Source: Owenweeksia sp965214115 (lineage in GTDB: Bacteria; Bacteroidota; Bacteroidia; Flavobacteriales; Schleiferiaceae). Taken from it: a stretch of 64,000 nt of DNA. Each line of letters begins with the position of its first letter. Within the stretch, counting starts at the first letter, position 1. Below, piece after piece: positions 16,767-23,719 of the stretch. Location: NCBI GenBank assembly GCA_965214115.1, contig CBDCAU010000007.1, forward strand, positions 434,001 through 498,000, written 5' to 3'. Made by a program: the position numbers and the translations under genes. Under the pieces are notes generated by a model. That model worked only from the letters and a program-made list of their open reading frames with translations, was not told the DNA's origin and did no database searches.

Positions 16767-18095
16767 CTACTCGTCAATTTTTCCTTCCAAACCTTTCTTG
16801 GTCATTATCCGCACTTTTCCATAAACCTCCCGCTCCTGCCACGCGCGGTCGTGCTTGCCAAACAGCCAAGCTACATTAGCAAAACTGTTGCAATCGCGAC
16901 CGTCCAAAAAGTATTTATTGTTCAGTGCCAAGGCGGTTTTGTGGGCAAACTGCGGCGTACCCGTAAACCGCAAAAACTGCTTGCCCCAGTACATCCGCAT
17001 ATGGTTGTGCAGGTAGCCGTTTTCCTTCATCGTGCGCATCGCTTGGTTCCAGTATTCATCGTCGGTTTCGGCGTTTTCCAACTCTTCGGCGGTGTAGGTT
17101 TTTTCGCGTTCATCGTCCTTGTGTTTTTCCAAAGTTTCGGCAGCCCAATCCGGCAGGGATTTTAGAGAATCATACTCTTCATTATAAAAACAAAAATTGG
17201 CGGCCAGCTCGCGGCGCACCAGTAATTCTTCTACATAACTTTCGCGGTTTTCGCCGCGTCGGTTTTTCAGTTGTTCCAAAATCCAAAGCGGCGAAATTTG
17301 GCCGAAATGTAGATAGGGACTCATTTTGGAAACATCCTCAGTGCTGGGCTGGTTGCGGTTTTCATCATAGTTTTTGTATGAATTTTCCAACCAATTTTTG
17401 AATCTTTTTTTCGCCTCGGAAGTGCCACCTTTAAATTCTGAAACAGGCTTTATTTTTTTATCAATTTGTAAACTTTCCGCCAGTTTTTTGGGATTGGAAA
17501 TATCTACCCCGCTCATCTTCAAATTTTTGGAAGATTTGCTCACTTTCAAAGTCGGTATTTCTTCTTTGAAGGTATCTAAATGTTCGTGCAGTTTTGGTCG
17601 GATGGTGCGGGCCGCGTATTCCTCTTTTTCGGAGGCCGTTTCTATCGGGACAATCACATCGCATTCCACCTGAAACATTTTGCAATCCACGTTTTCCGCT
17701 ACTTCTTTTCGCCACTTTTTTTGATGTTTCAAATAGCCACGGTCGCATATCAAAAGGGACGCATCTTTAGCATACTTTTTTGCGACATCGGAGGGTTGCC
17801 CTTTTTCTAAAATAAATTTGATATTTCTATCGACTAATTTTTCCGACACTTCTTTTAGCCCTTCCAGCATAAAAACATAGTGGCGCAAATTCGCTTCGGG
17901 ATAATCATCCATCAAGCCAAAAACCACCACCACGCCCTGCTCCAAATCCTGCGACTTTTCGATGGCGAATTCCAACGCCTGATTCCACTCGGCACGCTGG
18001 CTTTGCTGCATCCAGTATAAAATGTATTTGCCGTTTTCGTTTACTTCTTTTTCGTTCAGTGTTTGAATGCGCTCGGCGCGAATGTGATCGGACAT
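16767..18095 (-). CDS. Class II deoxyribodipyrimidine photolyase
   Basis: 442 residues from the ATG at 18095 (a start 7 codons earlier is possible). The opening RIQTLNEKEVNENGKYILYW, then MQQSQRAEWNQALEFA, is characteristic of class II CPD photolyases. Later family stretches are MSPYLHFGQISPLWILEQLK, ELLVRRELAANFCFYN, MRMYWGKQFLRF and CNSFANVAWLFGKHDRAW. It repairs cyclobutane pyrimidine dimers in DNA with FAD and light. Neighbouring peroxidase and stress genes and the nearby carotenoid genes fit life in light. Confidence 0.9.
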   Translation of the reverse strand: MSDHIRAERIQTLNEKEVNENGKYILYWMQQSQRAEWNQALEFAIEKSQDLEQGVVVVFGLMDDYPEANLRHYVFMLEGLKEVSEKLVDRNIKFILEKGQPSDVAKKYAKDASLLICDRGYLKHQKKWRKEVAENVDCKMFQVECDVIVPIETASEKEEYAARTIRPKLHEHLDTFKEEIPTLKVSKSSKNLKMSGVDISNPKKLAESLQIDKKIKPVSEFKGGTSEAKKRFKNWLENSYKNYDENRNQPSTEDVSKMSPYLHFGQISPLWILEQLKNRRGENRESYVEELLVRRELAANFCFYNEEYDSLKSLPDWAAETLEKHKDDEREKTYTAEELENAETDDEYWNQAMRTMKENGYLHNHMRMYWGKQFLRFTGTPQFAHKTALALNNKYFLDGRDCNSFANVAWLFGKHDRAWQEREVYGKVRIMTKKGLEGKIDE

Positions 18096-18166
18096 TTTTA
18101 GGATTTTATACGGCAAACAAATATTGCTAACGGAGGTTTCCCTCCCAAATTAAAATCCATAAAAAA

Positions 18167-18403
18167 ATGCCGGACAAAAAAATGAATTCCATCAAAAATG
18201 AGGAGCAATACGAAGCCCTGCGCGACCAAGGCGCCAGCAAGGAAAAAGCCGCGCGCATCGCCAATAGCGAAGACACGGGCGGCGGCGAAAAATATGAGAA
18301 CCGCAGCAAGGAGGAATTGTACGAACAGGCCAAAAAAATTGGTATCGAAGGCCGCAGCGATATGACCAAAGATGAGCTGATCGAAGCGCTGCGCAATCAT
18401 TAG
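18167..18403 (+). CDS. Small Rho-N (Rho termination factor N-terminal) domain protein
   Basis: 78 residues, very charged. The second half, RSKEELYEQAKKIGIEGRSD, then MTKDELIEALR, is the Rho-N/SAP-like helical fold; the first half (YEALRDQGASKEKAARIANS) is common to a family of small bacterial stress proteins. It probably binds nucleic acid. It starts an operon with the DUF2383 and PfpI genes and diverges from the photolyase gene with about 70 bp between. Confidence 0.75.
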   Translation: MPDKKMNSIKNEEQYEALRDQGASKEKAARIANSEDTGGGEKYENRSKEELYEQAKKIGIEGRSDMTKDELIEALRNH

Positions 18404-18460
18404 CGAACCATCTTTATTCGTTTGAGTTATAGAATTATAATTACTAAAAAACGAGTAACA

Positions 18461-18904
18461 ATGGATAACAGAGATTTTGGAAAACAGATGAACCATTTGC
18501 TTTCACGCAATTATGACGCAGAAAAGGGTTACGAACAAGTAGCTGAAAACGTGAAACATACGGAACTGAAAAACCTTTTGACCAGCAACGCACAGCAGCG
18601 CAACCGCTTTGGCCACGAGCTGAAGGCGATGATGAAAGATCACAACGTGGAGCCAGACAAAGGCACTTCGATGGAAGGCGATGCGCACCGCGCTTGGATG
18701 AATGTGCGCGAAGTGCTGTCGATGAACAATGACAAAGCGATTTTGGACGAAGCCGAACGTGGCGAAGATTATGCGATTGGCGCTTATGAAGAAGCACTGC
18801 AAAACGCGGAACTCCGCACCAGTCAGCGCGAGATTTTGACCAACCATTTGGATGAAATCCGCAAGAGCAAAAGCCAAATTGATCGGCTGAAGGAAACGGT
18901 ATAA
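18461..18904 (+). CDS. DUF2383/PA2169-family four-helix-bundle protein
   Basis: 147 residues from the ATG at 18461, chosen because the conserved part begins there. Ferritin-like helical pattern: MNHLLSRNYDAEKGYEQVAE, LLTSNAQQRNRFGHELKAMM, RGEDYAIGAYEEALQNAEL. PA2169-type proteins accompany general stress genes. It lies 57 bp after the Rho-N gene and 22 bp before the PfpI gene. Exact role unknown. Confidence 0.8.
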   Translation: MDNRDFGKQMNHLLSRNYDAEKGYEQVAENVKHTELKNLLTSNAQQRNRFGHELKAMMKDHNVEPDKGTSMEGDAHRAWMNVREVLSMNNDKAILDEAERGEDYAIGAYEEALQNAELRTSQREILTNHLDEIRKSKSQIDRLKETV

Positions 18905-18926
18905 TCTTAAAAACCAAAGTATTACA

Positions 18927-19493
18927 ATGGGAAAACTGGACGGAAAAAAATTTGCCATTCTTTCGGAAACAGGCTTTGAAGAAGTAGAGCTGACTTCGCC
19001 GCGGAAAAAGCTGGAAGATGAAGGCGCGGAAGTGCATATCATTTCTCCCAATGAAGACGGCAAGCTGAAAAGCTGGAAAGACGGCAATTGGAATATGGAA
19101 GTGGAGGTGGACAAACATCCAAAAGACGCGAAGGTGGAGGATTATCACGGATTGATGGTGCCCGGTGGTGTTATCAATCCCGACAAATTGCGCCGCGATA
19201 GCGATGCAATAAATTTTGCGAAAGGATTTTTTGCGGCGGGAAAACCCGTCGCGGCGATTTGCCACGCCCCTCAATTTTTGATTGAAACGGGTGCGCTGGA
19301 CGGTCGGCGGATGACTTCATTTCATTCCATCAAAACGGATTTGAAAAACGCTGGAGTCAATTGGGAAGACAGCGAAGTGGTTGTGGATCAAGGTCTTGTG
19401 ACCAGTCGCGACCCCGATGATTTGGATGCTTTCAATGACAAAATGGTGGAAGAATTCGCCGAGGGGAAACACGAAGGACAAATGACGGTATAA
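18927..19493 (+). CDS. DJ-1/PfpI family protein (type 1 glutamine amidotransferase-like)
   Basis: 188 residues. Rossmann-like start KFAILSETGFEEVELTSPRK, LMVPGGVINPDKLR in the middle, and the nucleophile elbow AAICHAPQFLIETGAL with the conserved cysteine and following histidine. It resembles general stress protein 18/YraA, with reported deglycase or protease-like activity. Last gene of the small stress operon; a terminator follows directly. Confidence 0.85.
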   Translation: MGKLDGKKFAILSETGFEEVELTSPRKKLEDEGAEVHIISPNEDGKLKSWKDGNWNMEVEVDKHPKDAKVEDYHGLMVPGGVINPDKLRRDSDAINFAKGFFAAGKPVAAICHAPQFLIETGALDGRRMTSFHSIKTDLKNAGVNWEDSEVVVDQGLVTSRDPDDLDAFNDKMVEEFAEGKHEGQMTV

Positions 19494-19518
19494 ACGATTT
19501 ACTTCTGACCAATCAAAT

Positions 19519-19557
19519 AAAACCGTTCCGGCAATTTTGTCGAGGACGGTTTTTTTA
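19519..19557 (+). terminator. Terminator after the PfpI gene
   Basis: AAAACCG at 19519-19525 pairs with CGGTTTT from 19547, with inner CC/GG pairs, then a T-run to 19557. Confidence 0.7.
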
Positions 19558-19604
19558 TGCGCACAAGTTACTTTCGCACGTTCCTAATGTTTTTTACAAA
19601 AATT

Positions 19605-20108
19605 ATGACCACAGAAACCCAAGTGCTTGATCACCAAGAAATTATGGATAGAATTCAGCGCATTGCTTGGCAGATTTATGAAAATCATCAAGAAGAATCG
19701 CAATTGGTTTTGGTGGGGATTGCCGAGCGTGGTTTTTTGCTGGCCGAAAAACTGACGGAAAAATTGCGTGAAATCTCGCCGCTGGAAGTCACTTTATTAA
19801 AAATCAAAGTGGACAAAAAAAATCCGAGAAATCAAAAGCCGATTTTAAAACCTGATAATCAGGCGCTTGAAAATACATCGGTGGTGGTGGTGGATGACGT
19901 TTTGAACTCCGGCGCCACTTTGATTTATGCGGTGAAATACTTTTTGGATTTTGATGTGAAACAAATCAAGACCGCTGTTTTGGTGGATCGAAACCACAAA
20001 AATTTTCCGATAAAAGCGGACTTCAAAGGTTTGTCACTTTCTACCAACTTATTGGAACACGTAGAAGTGTACATTCAGGATACACCATTTTCAGTCAAAG
20101 TTTCTTGA
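19605..20108 (+). CDS. PyrR-like phosphoribosyltransferase
   Basis: 168 residues from the ATG at 19605; an earlier ATG at 19557 lies inside the terminator T-run. The PRPP-binding loop is VVVVDDVLNSGATLIYAV (residues 89-106), and LVLVGIAERGFLLAEKL is the typical second strand-helix. This is the type I PRTase fold, close to PyrR/hypoxanthine PRTases. The base used is unclear. It overlaps the convergent lycopene cyclase gene by 18 bp. A TACTTTCG element is at 19569-19576. Confidence 0.8.
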   Translation: MTTETQVLDHQEIMDRIQRIAWQIYENHQEESQLVLVGIAERGFLLAEKLTEKLREISPLEVTLLKIKVDKKNPRNQKPILKPDNQALENTSVVVVDDVLNSGATLIYAVKYFLDFDVKQIKTAVLVDRNHKNFPIKADFKGLSLSTNLLEHVEVYIQDTPFSVKVS

Positions 20109-20816
20109 TTTTTCGATAAATGGAATGTGCCATTTTTCGGCCAGATATTCATAAATCCCGATAATTCCCAGTATCAATATCATCCCGTAAAAAGCATCTT
20201 CAAAAGGGATGGTAAAAATGCGGATGCCGATGTGTTCTTCGGGATTGTACCACACGATTTCCTGTTCAATTCCAAAACCGGTTAAAATTCCGTTGACGAC
20301 AAAAAACGGTATCAAAATAAAAAGATAGGCGAGATAAAACCGCGACAACCATTTTGATTTCCAAACTCTTGCGTGAAGATAAATCAAAAGGGTCAGAACG
20401 GAAAAGGTCAAAACGGTGTACCAGCGGTCGTGATAAACGATGGCGACGGTGGCGCAAAATCCCATCAAAAAATTGCTGATGGATTTTTGGTAGTTTTTCA
20501 AATAATCTTTCTTGAAATAAAAATTGCAAACGCGATAGACAAAAACGCAACAAAATGGAATGACAATAAAAAAGAAAATTTCACCCAAGGGCAATCCATA
20601 AAAATAGAAGCCGGAAAGGTACTTTGGATTGAAGCCCCAAAATCCATTTTTAGTGAAAATAATATCCCAAACTATGAATGGAATCCCGACCAAAATGATG
20701 GCGGGAAAAAGGGCGCCCCAACTTTTGTAATAGGAAATTTTATAGGTGCTGGCGAGCAGCGGCCCGATGAGCGAAAAAAACATCACCCATAGGTAAAGAT
20801 ACTGGGAATCAAACAT
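20091..20816 (-). CDS. Lycopene beta-cyclase (CrtYc-CrtYd fused membrane type)
   Basis: 241 residues with about seven membrane segments. Two repeated cyclase halves are visible: WDIIFTKNGFWGFNPKYLSG with FYGLPLGEIFFF, and VWYNPEEHIGIRIFTIPFED with AFYG. The usual acidic motif PxEE reads PLGE in the first half and PFED in the second. It closes the ends of lycopene to give beta-carotene. Its start directly follows the stop of the hydroxylase gene, so the two are one operon. Confidence 0.85.
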   Translation of the reverse strand: MFDSQYLYLWVMFFSLIGPLLASTYKISYYKSWGALFPAIILVGIPFIVWDIIFTKNGFWGFNPKYLSGFYFYGLPLGEIFFFIVIPFCCVFVYRVCNFYFKKDYLKNYQKSISNFLMGFCATVAIVYHDRWYTVLTFSVLTLLIYLHARVWKSKWLSRFYLAYLFILIPFFVVNGILTGFGIEQEIVWYNPEEHIGIRIFTIPFEDAFYGMILILGIIGIYEYLAEKWHIPFIEKSRNFD

Positions 20817-21302
20817 TTAGGCCGTTTGCGCCTGGCGCTTTTTGTTGGCTTCCATTTCCCGCTTGAAATATTTCCAGCCTACCAAAAGCATCCCAAAATT
20901 CTCGCCGTCCTCTTTTCCCAAATGTTTGTGGTGCATTTTGTGGGCGCGCAAAATCGCTTTGGTATAAACGGAATTGCCCGTCCCGAACCACTTGAAACGG
21001 CGGTGGATGAAAACCTCGTGAACCAGAAAATACGCCATCCCATACAGCAGAATTCCAATGCCAATGCTGATGGACAGAGCATTTGCGTAGAGCGTGCCGA
21101 ACATTAGAAGCGCCCAGCTGGGGACGGCGAAAATCAAAAAGAAGGTGTCGTTTTTTTCAAAAAAACCGGGTTCTTTCACGTGGTGGTCTTTGTGAAGCAC
21201 CCACAAAAATCCGTGCATCACATATTTGTGCGTGGCCCAGGCCACCCATTCCATTGCGCAAAAAGTACCGAGAATAACTAAGGCGATTTGCCACCAGCTC
21301 AT
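20817..21302 (-). CDS. crtZ: Beta-carotene hydroxylase (fatty acid hydroxylase superfamily)
   Basis: 161 residues with about four membrane segments. The iron-binding histidine clusters HKYVMHG, HKDHHVKEP, HEVFIHRR and HKMHHKHLGKEDGENFG are all present and in CrtZ order. It hydroxylates both rings of beta-carotene to make zeaxanthin. It comes before the cyclase gene with no gap. The 5' side ends in AT-rich repeat DNA. Confidence 0.9.
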   Translation of the reverse strand: MSWWQIALVILGTFCAMEWVAWATHKYVMHGFLWVLHKDHHVKEPGFFEKNDTFFLIFAVPSWALLMFGTLYANALSISIGIGILLYGMAYFLVHEVFIHRRFKWFGTGNSVYTKAILRAHKMHHKHLGKEDGENFGMLLVGWKYFKREMEANKKRQAQTA

Positions 21303-21339
21303 AAGAATTTACGATTTTTTCGATTGACGCTTTACGATT

Positions 21340-21512
21340 GTGAAATTCTAAATCCTAAATTACAAATCCGAAACAAATTCAAAATTAAAAAGATTGAAAT
21401 TCAAAAGTTGCTGCGCGAAGGTCCACGTAATTTTGAATCTTTATTTTTTAAACTTTGGGATTTGTTTGTTATTTAGTCCCGCAAGTGCGGGATTAGGATT
21501 TAGAGTTTCTTG
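21340..21512. repeat. Dispersed palindrome element
   Basis: Left arm with AAATCCGAAACAAATTC, right arm with GGATTTGTTTG and TCCCGCAAGTGCGGGA at 21477-21492, then GGATTTAGAGTTTC. The arms are imperfect inverted repeats around a non-conserved centre (about 21410-21430). Confidence 0.7.
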
Positions 21513-21555
21513 TTCGGTTTGCAAAAATACGGGGGGACGCCTAAAATGGGTTCGT

Positions 21556-22152
21556 TTGAAAATCATCCAACATATAAAATCAAAATGGCGGGAAATTCCG
21601 TTGCCCGGGCGGTGGCTCTTGATTTTCCTCACCGTGGTTTTGGGGTTGAGTTTTTTGTTTCAGCCGCCGCCTAAACCTATTGATTTACAAGAAATTAGTT
21701 TTGCCACTCATTCTTCTTCGCGTATTTATTTTCACAATGTGAGAAGCTATTATTACGATATTTTCCCCAAAGAAAAACCGCCGTTTGTCATTTATAGATT
21801 GAAACGAAGATTGCGGGAAAACGGGCGGCCGCTGCTGCAATTCGCCATCATCCAAAATTTAGCCGCGGAGGAGGCGTACATTTTTGCGGAAGCGGAAAAC
21901 GATAGTGTTTTTGAAAAGGCCAAAGTGGTTTTTTATCAACAAAATAGCGTGAACGACACCGTGGATTTGGCGCGGATGAACAATGAAAAACATTTTATCT
22001 TAGCCGCGAAAACCTACCGCGCGCTGCTGCGCGATGAACAAATGCGATGGCTGCGCGGTAGTGAGCAGGTCGGATTTTTAGAATCTAAAAAAGCCCGCCG
22101 CAACGCACTCACGATTTTGGAAGATTACTTCAAACTCATCGGAAAAAACTAA
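21556..22152 (+). CDS. Membrane-anchored hypothetical protein
   Basis: 198 residues from a TTG at 21556; the frame is open further upstream, but that part runs through the dispersed repeat, so I prefer this start. One membrane helix (residues about 18-36, GRWLLIFLTVVLGLSFLF), then a soluble part with many Tyr, Arg and Glu (YFHNVRSYYYDIFPKEKPPF). Family not recognised. It is 5 bp before the next membrane protein gene and probably co-transcribed with it. Confidence 0.5.
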   Translation: MKIIQHIKSKWREIPLPGRWLLIFLTVVLGLSFLFQPPPKPIDLQEISFATHSSSRIYFHNVRSYYYDIFPKEKPPFVIYRLKRRLRENGRPLLQFAIIQNLAAEEAYIFAEAENDSVFEKAKVVFYQQNSVNDTVDLARMNNEKHFILAAKTYRALLRDEQMRWLRGSEQVGFLESKKARRNALTILEDYFKLIGKN

Positions 22153-22157
22153 AAGAA

Positions 22158-22688
22158 ATGAGCAACACTTACGACAATTATTGGAAGAAAATTCCTACTA
22201 CCCACGGTTTTATTCTTTTTGGCGCGCTGGTGGGTTTTTTCCTTTTGATGCGCGCCATCGGCGTGGCGGAAAACCACTATCTGCGCATCGCCAATATCGC
22301 GCTGGTGTTGATCGTGATCTGGGCTTCCATCCGCAAATACGGCAAGCGCAGCGGCTACAGTTTTTACGACAAATTCAGTAGTTTCTTTGCCGTGGGCGCG
22401 CGGGTCACTTTCATCGGCGTGGCGTTGTTCGCAGTGTTTATGGCGCTTTATTTAGATTTGATTGACGAAGAATTGATGGCCGCATTGTCTAGGAAAAACG
22501 CGCCCGGCGGTTGGGGCATTAAAATTACTTCTGTGAACGCGGCCTTTTTCGTGTTTTTGGAAGGGATGTTGAGCGGGTTGGCTATCACGTTCATTATCTG
22601 CCAGTTGTATAAATTCCGCACCGTGGAAGAGCCGGCGGAAAGCAAGAAGGAATTGCGGGACGAACAGAAGCGGCATCCGAAAGGATAA
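22158..22688 (+). CDS. DUF4199-like membrane protein
   Basis: 176 residues with four membrane segments (about 17-36, 43-58, 75-98, 130-155) and a charged C-terminal tail. The layout and the middle stretch KRSGYSFYDKFSSFFAVG resemble the four-helix DUF4199 family of Bacteroidota; this is a tentative match. Function unknown. It follows the preceding gene after 5 bp. Confidence 0.55.
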   Translation: MSNTYDNYWKKIPTTHGFILFGALVGFFLLMRAIGVAENHYLRIANIALVLIVIWASIRKYGKRSGYSFYDKFSSFFAVGARVTFIGVALFAVFMALYLDLIDEELMAALSRKNAPGGWGIKITSVNAAFFVFLEGMLSGLAITFIICQLYKFRTVEEPAESKKELRDEQKRHPKG

Positions 22689-22691
22689 TCT

Positions 22692-22784
22692 GTAGAATCG
22701 CACGGCGATGAAATCATCGTCATCGTAGAATCGCACGGCCGTAGAATTGCACGGCCGTAGAATCGCACGGCCGTGCGATTCTAC
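22692..22784. repeat. 16-bp tandem repeats ending in a 28-bp perfect palindrome
   Basis: Unit GTAGAATCGCACGGCC at 22725-22740, 22741-22756 (one change) and 22757-22772, with a diverged copy starting at 22692. The last copy continues into its own complement, giving a perfect palindrome at 22757-22784. It lies between the convergent stops of the DUF4199-like gene and queE and could terminate both. Confidence 0.85.
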
Positions 22785-22793
22785 TGGCCCCCA

Positions 22794-23417
22794 TCAAGGA
22801 ATTCGCAAATATTTATGCGTTTGCAAGCTGATTTTCCAGCGCGGGTTCTGCATTACATAATCCACGATTTCAGGCATCATCTTTTCGCGGCGGCTCCATT
22901 CGGGTTGTAGGAAAAGCTGGCAGTTTTCGTCCACCTTCTTCGCGTGAGATTCCGCCCATTCAAAATCGGAAAAATTGTAAACGATGACTTTCAGTTCGTC
23001 GGCCTTTTGATAGGCCGCCTTCACGGGCGGTTTGGTTTTTTTTGGAGATAGGCAAAACCAGTCCCACTCGCCCGTAACTTGGTAAGCACCAGAAGTTTCC
23101 AAATGGATTTGCAATCCTTTTTCCTTTAAAATCTTAGTGAAGGGATTCATATTCCAAGTGAGCGGTTCGCCGCCGGTGACCACAATGGTCTTGGAATACT
23201 GCGCAGCGTTTTCCGCGATTTTTTCGATTTCCGTGGGCGGGTGCAAATTTGGGTTCCAGCTTTCCTTCACGTCGCACCAATGGCAGCCTACATCGCAGCC
23301 GCCGATGCGCACGAAATACGCGGCCGTGCCCGTGTGGAAACCCTCGCCTTGAATGGTATAGAATTCCTCCATCAGCGGGAGGAGCCAGCCAGCCTTGATT
23401 TTGGCGGCGTCGTGCAT
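22794..23417 (-). CDS. queE: 7-carboxy-7-deazaguanine synthase
   Basis: 207 residues from the ATG at 23417, where the conserved part (LPLMEEFYTIQGEGFHTG) begins; the frame upstream is open but carries no recognisable protein. Radical SAM cluster motif GCDVGCHWCDV (CX3CX2C) is at residues about 41-51, followed by VVTGGEPL and HLETSGAYQVTG. It converts 6-carboxytetrahydropterin to 7-carboxy-7-deazaguanine for queuosine synthesis. Other queuosine genes are not in the window. Confidence 0.9.
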   Translation of the reverse strand: MHDAAKIKAGWLLPLMEEFYTIQGEGFHTGTAAYFVRIGGCDVGCHWCDVKESWNPNLHPPTEIEKIAENAAQYSKTIVVTGGEPLTWNMNPFTKILKEKGLQIHLETSGAYQVTGEWDWFCLSPKKTKPPVKAAYQKADELKVIVYNFSDFEWAESHAKKVDENCQLFLQPEWSRREKMMPEIVDYVMQNPRWKISLQTHKYLRIP

Positions 23418-23622
23418 TGAAATTTTCAAAAACGTTATTTTTGGAAGTGTCCCAAAATGAGAAGCCGCCCCAAAGGGGCGGCCAAACTCAAAAGCTGTGC
23501 TATGAAGCACTTCTCTACTCAGGGCCAAAAATAGAAATAAATTCTTACAACGCAACTTTCTGAAAAAGAAAGTTTTCAATTCTTTCAAATTTTCAATTTT
23601 TATCTGATTTGTCGCGGCTTTT
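23418..23622 (-). other. Structured leader region upstream of queE
   Basis: On the minus strand this AT-rich stretch carries AACTTTC/GAAAGTT (23551-23571), GTGC-TTCATA-GCAC (about 23499-23512) and GCCGCCCC-TTT-GGGGCGGC (23464-23482) before queE. No protein is seen. It could be an attenuator or a small RNA. A preQ1 riboswitch was not recognised. Confidence 0.35.
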
Positions 23623-23655
23623 TTTAAAAAGAAAAGCCGCCCCAATTTGGGACGG
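23623..23655 (-). terminator. Terminator of the surface-protein gene
   Basis: Read on the minus strand: GCCGTCCC, loop AAAT, TGGGGCGGC, then TTTTCTTTTT. It lies 65 bp after the stop at 23720. Confidence 0.7.
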
Positions 23656-23719
23656 CCTCTCGGTTAATTGACTTGACTTCGCTTTAGTTTTTCTGTAAAG
23701 TTGAATTATACGCCTTCTC

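Noticed and set aside
22757..22784. Palindrome as an att or replication-termination site
   Set aside because: It is made of the same unit as the tandem repeats before it; no recombinase or tus-like gene is near.
23418..23622. preQ1 riboswitch before queE
   Set aside because: The short conserved aptamer core with its pyrimidine-rich loop and A-rich tail could not be found.
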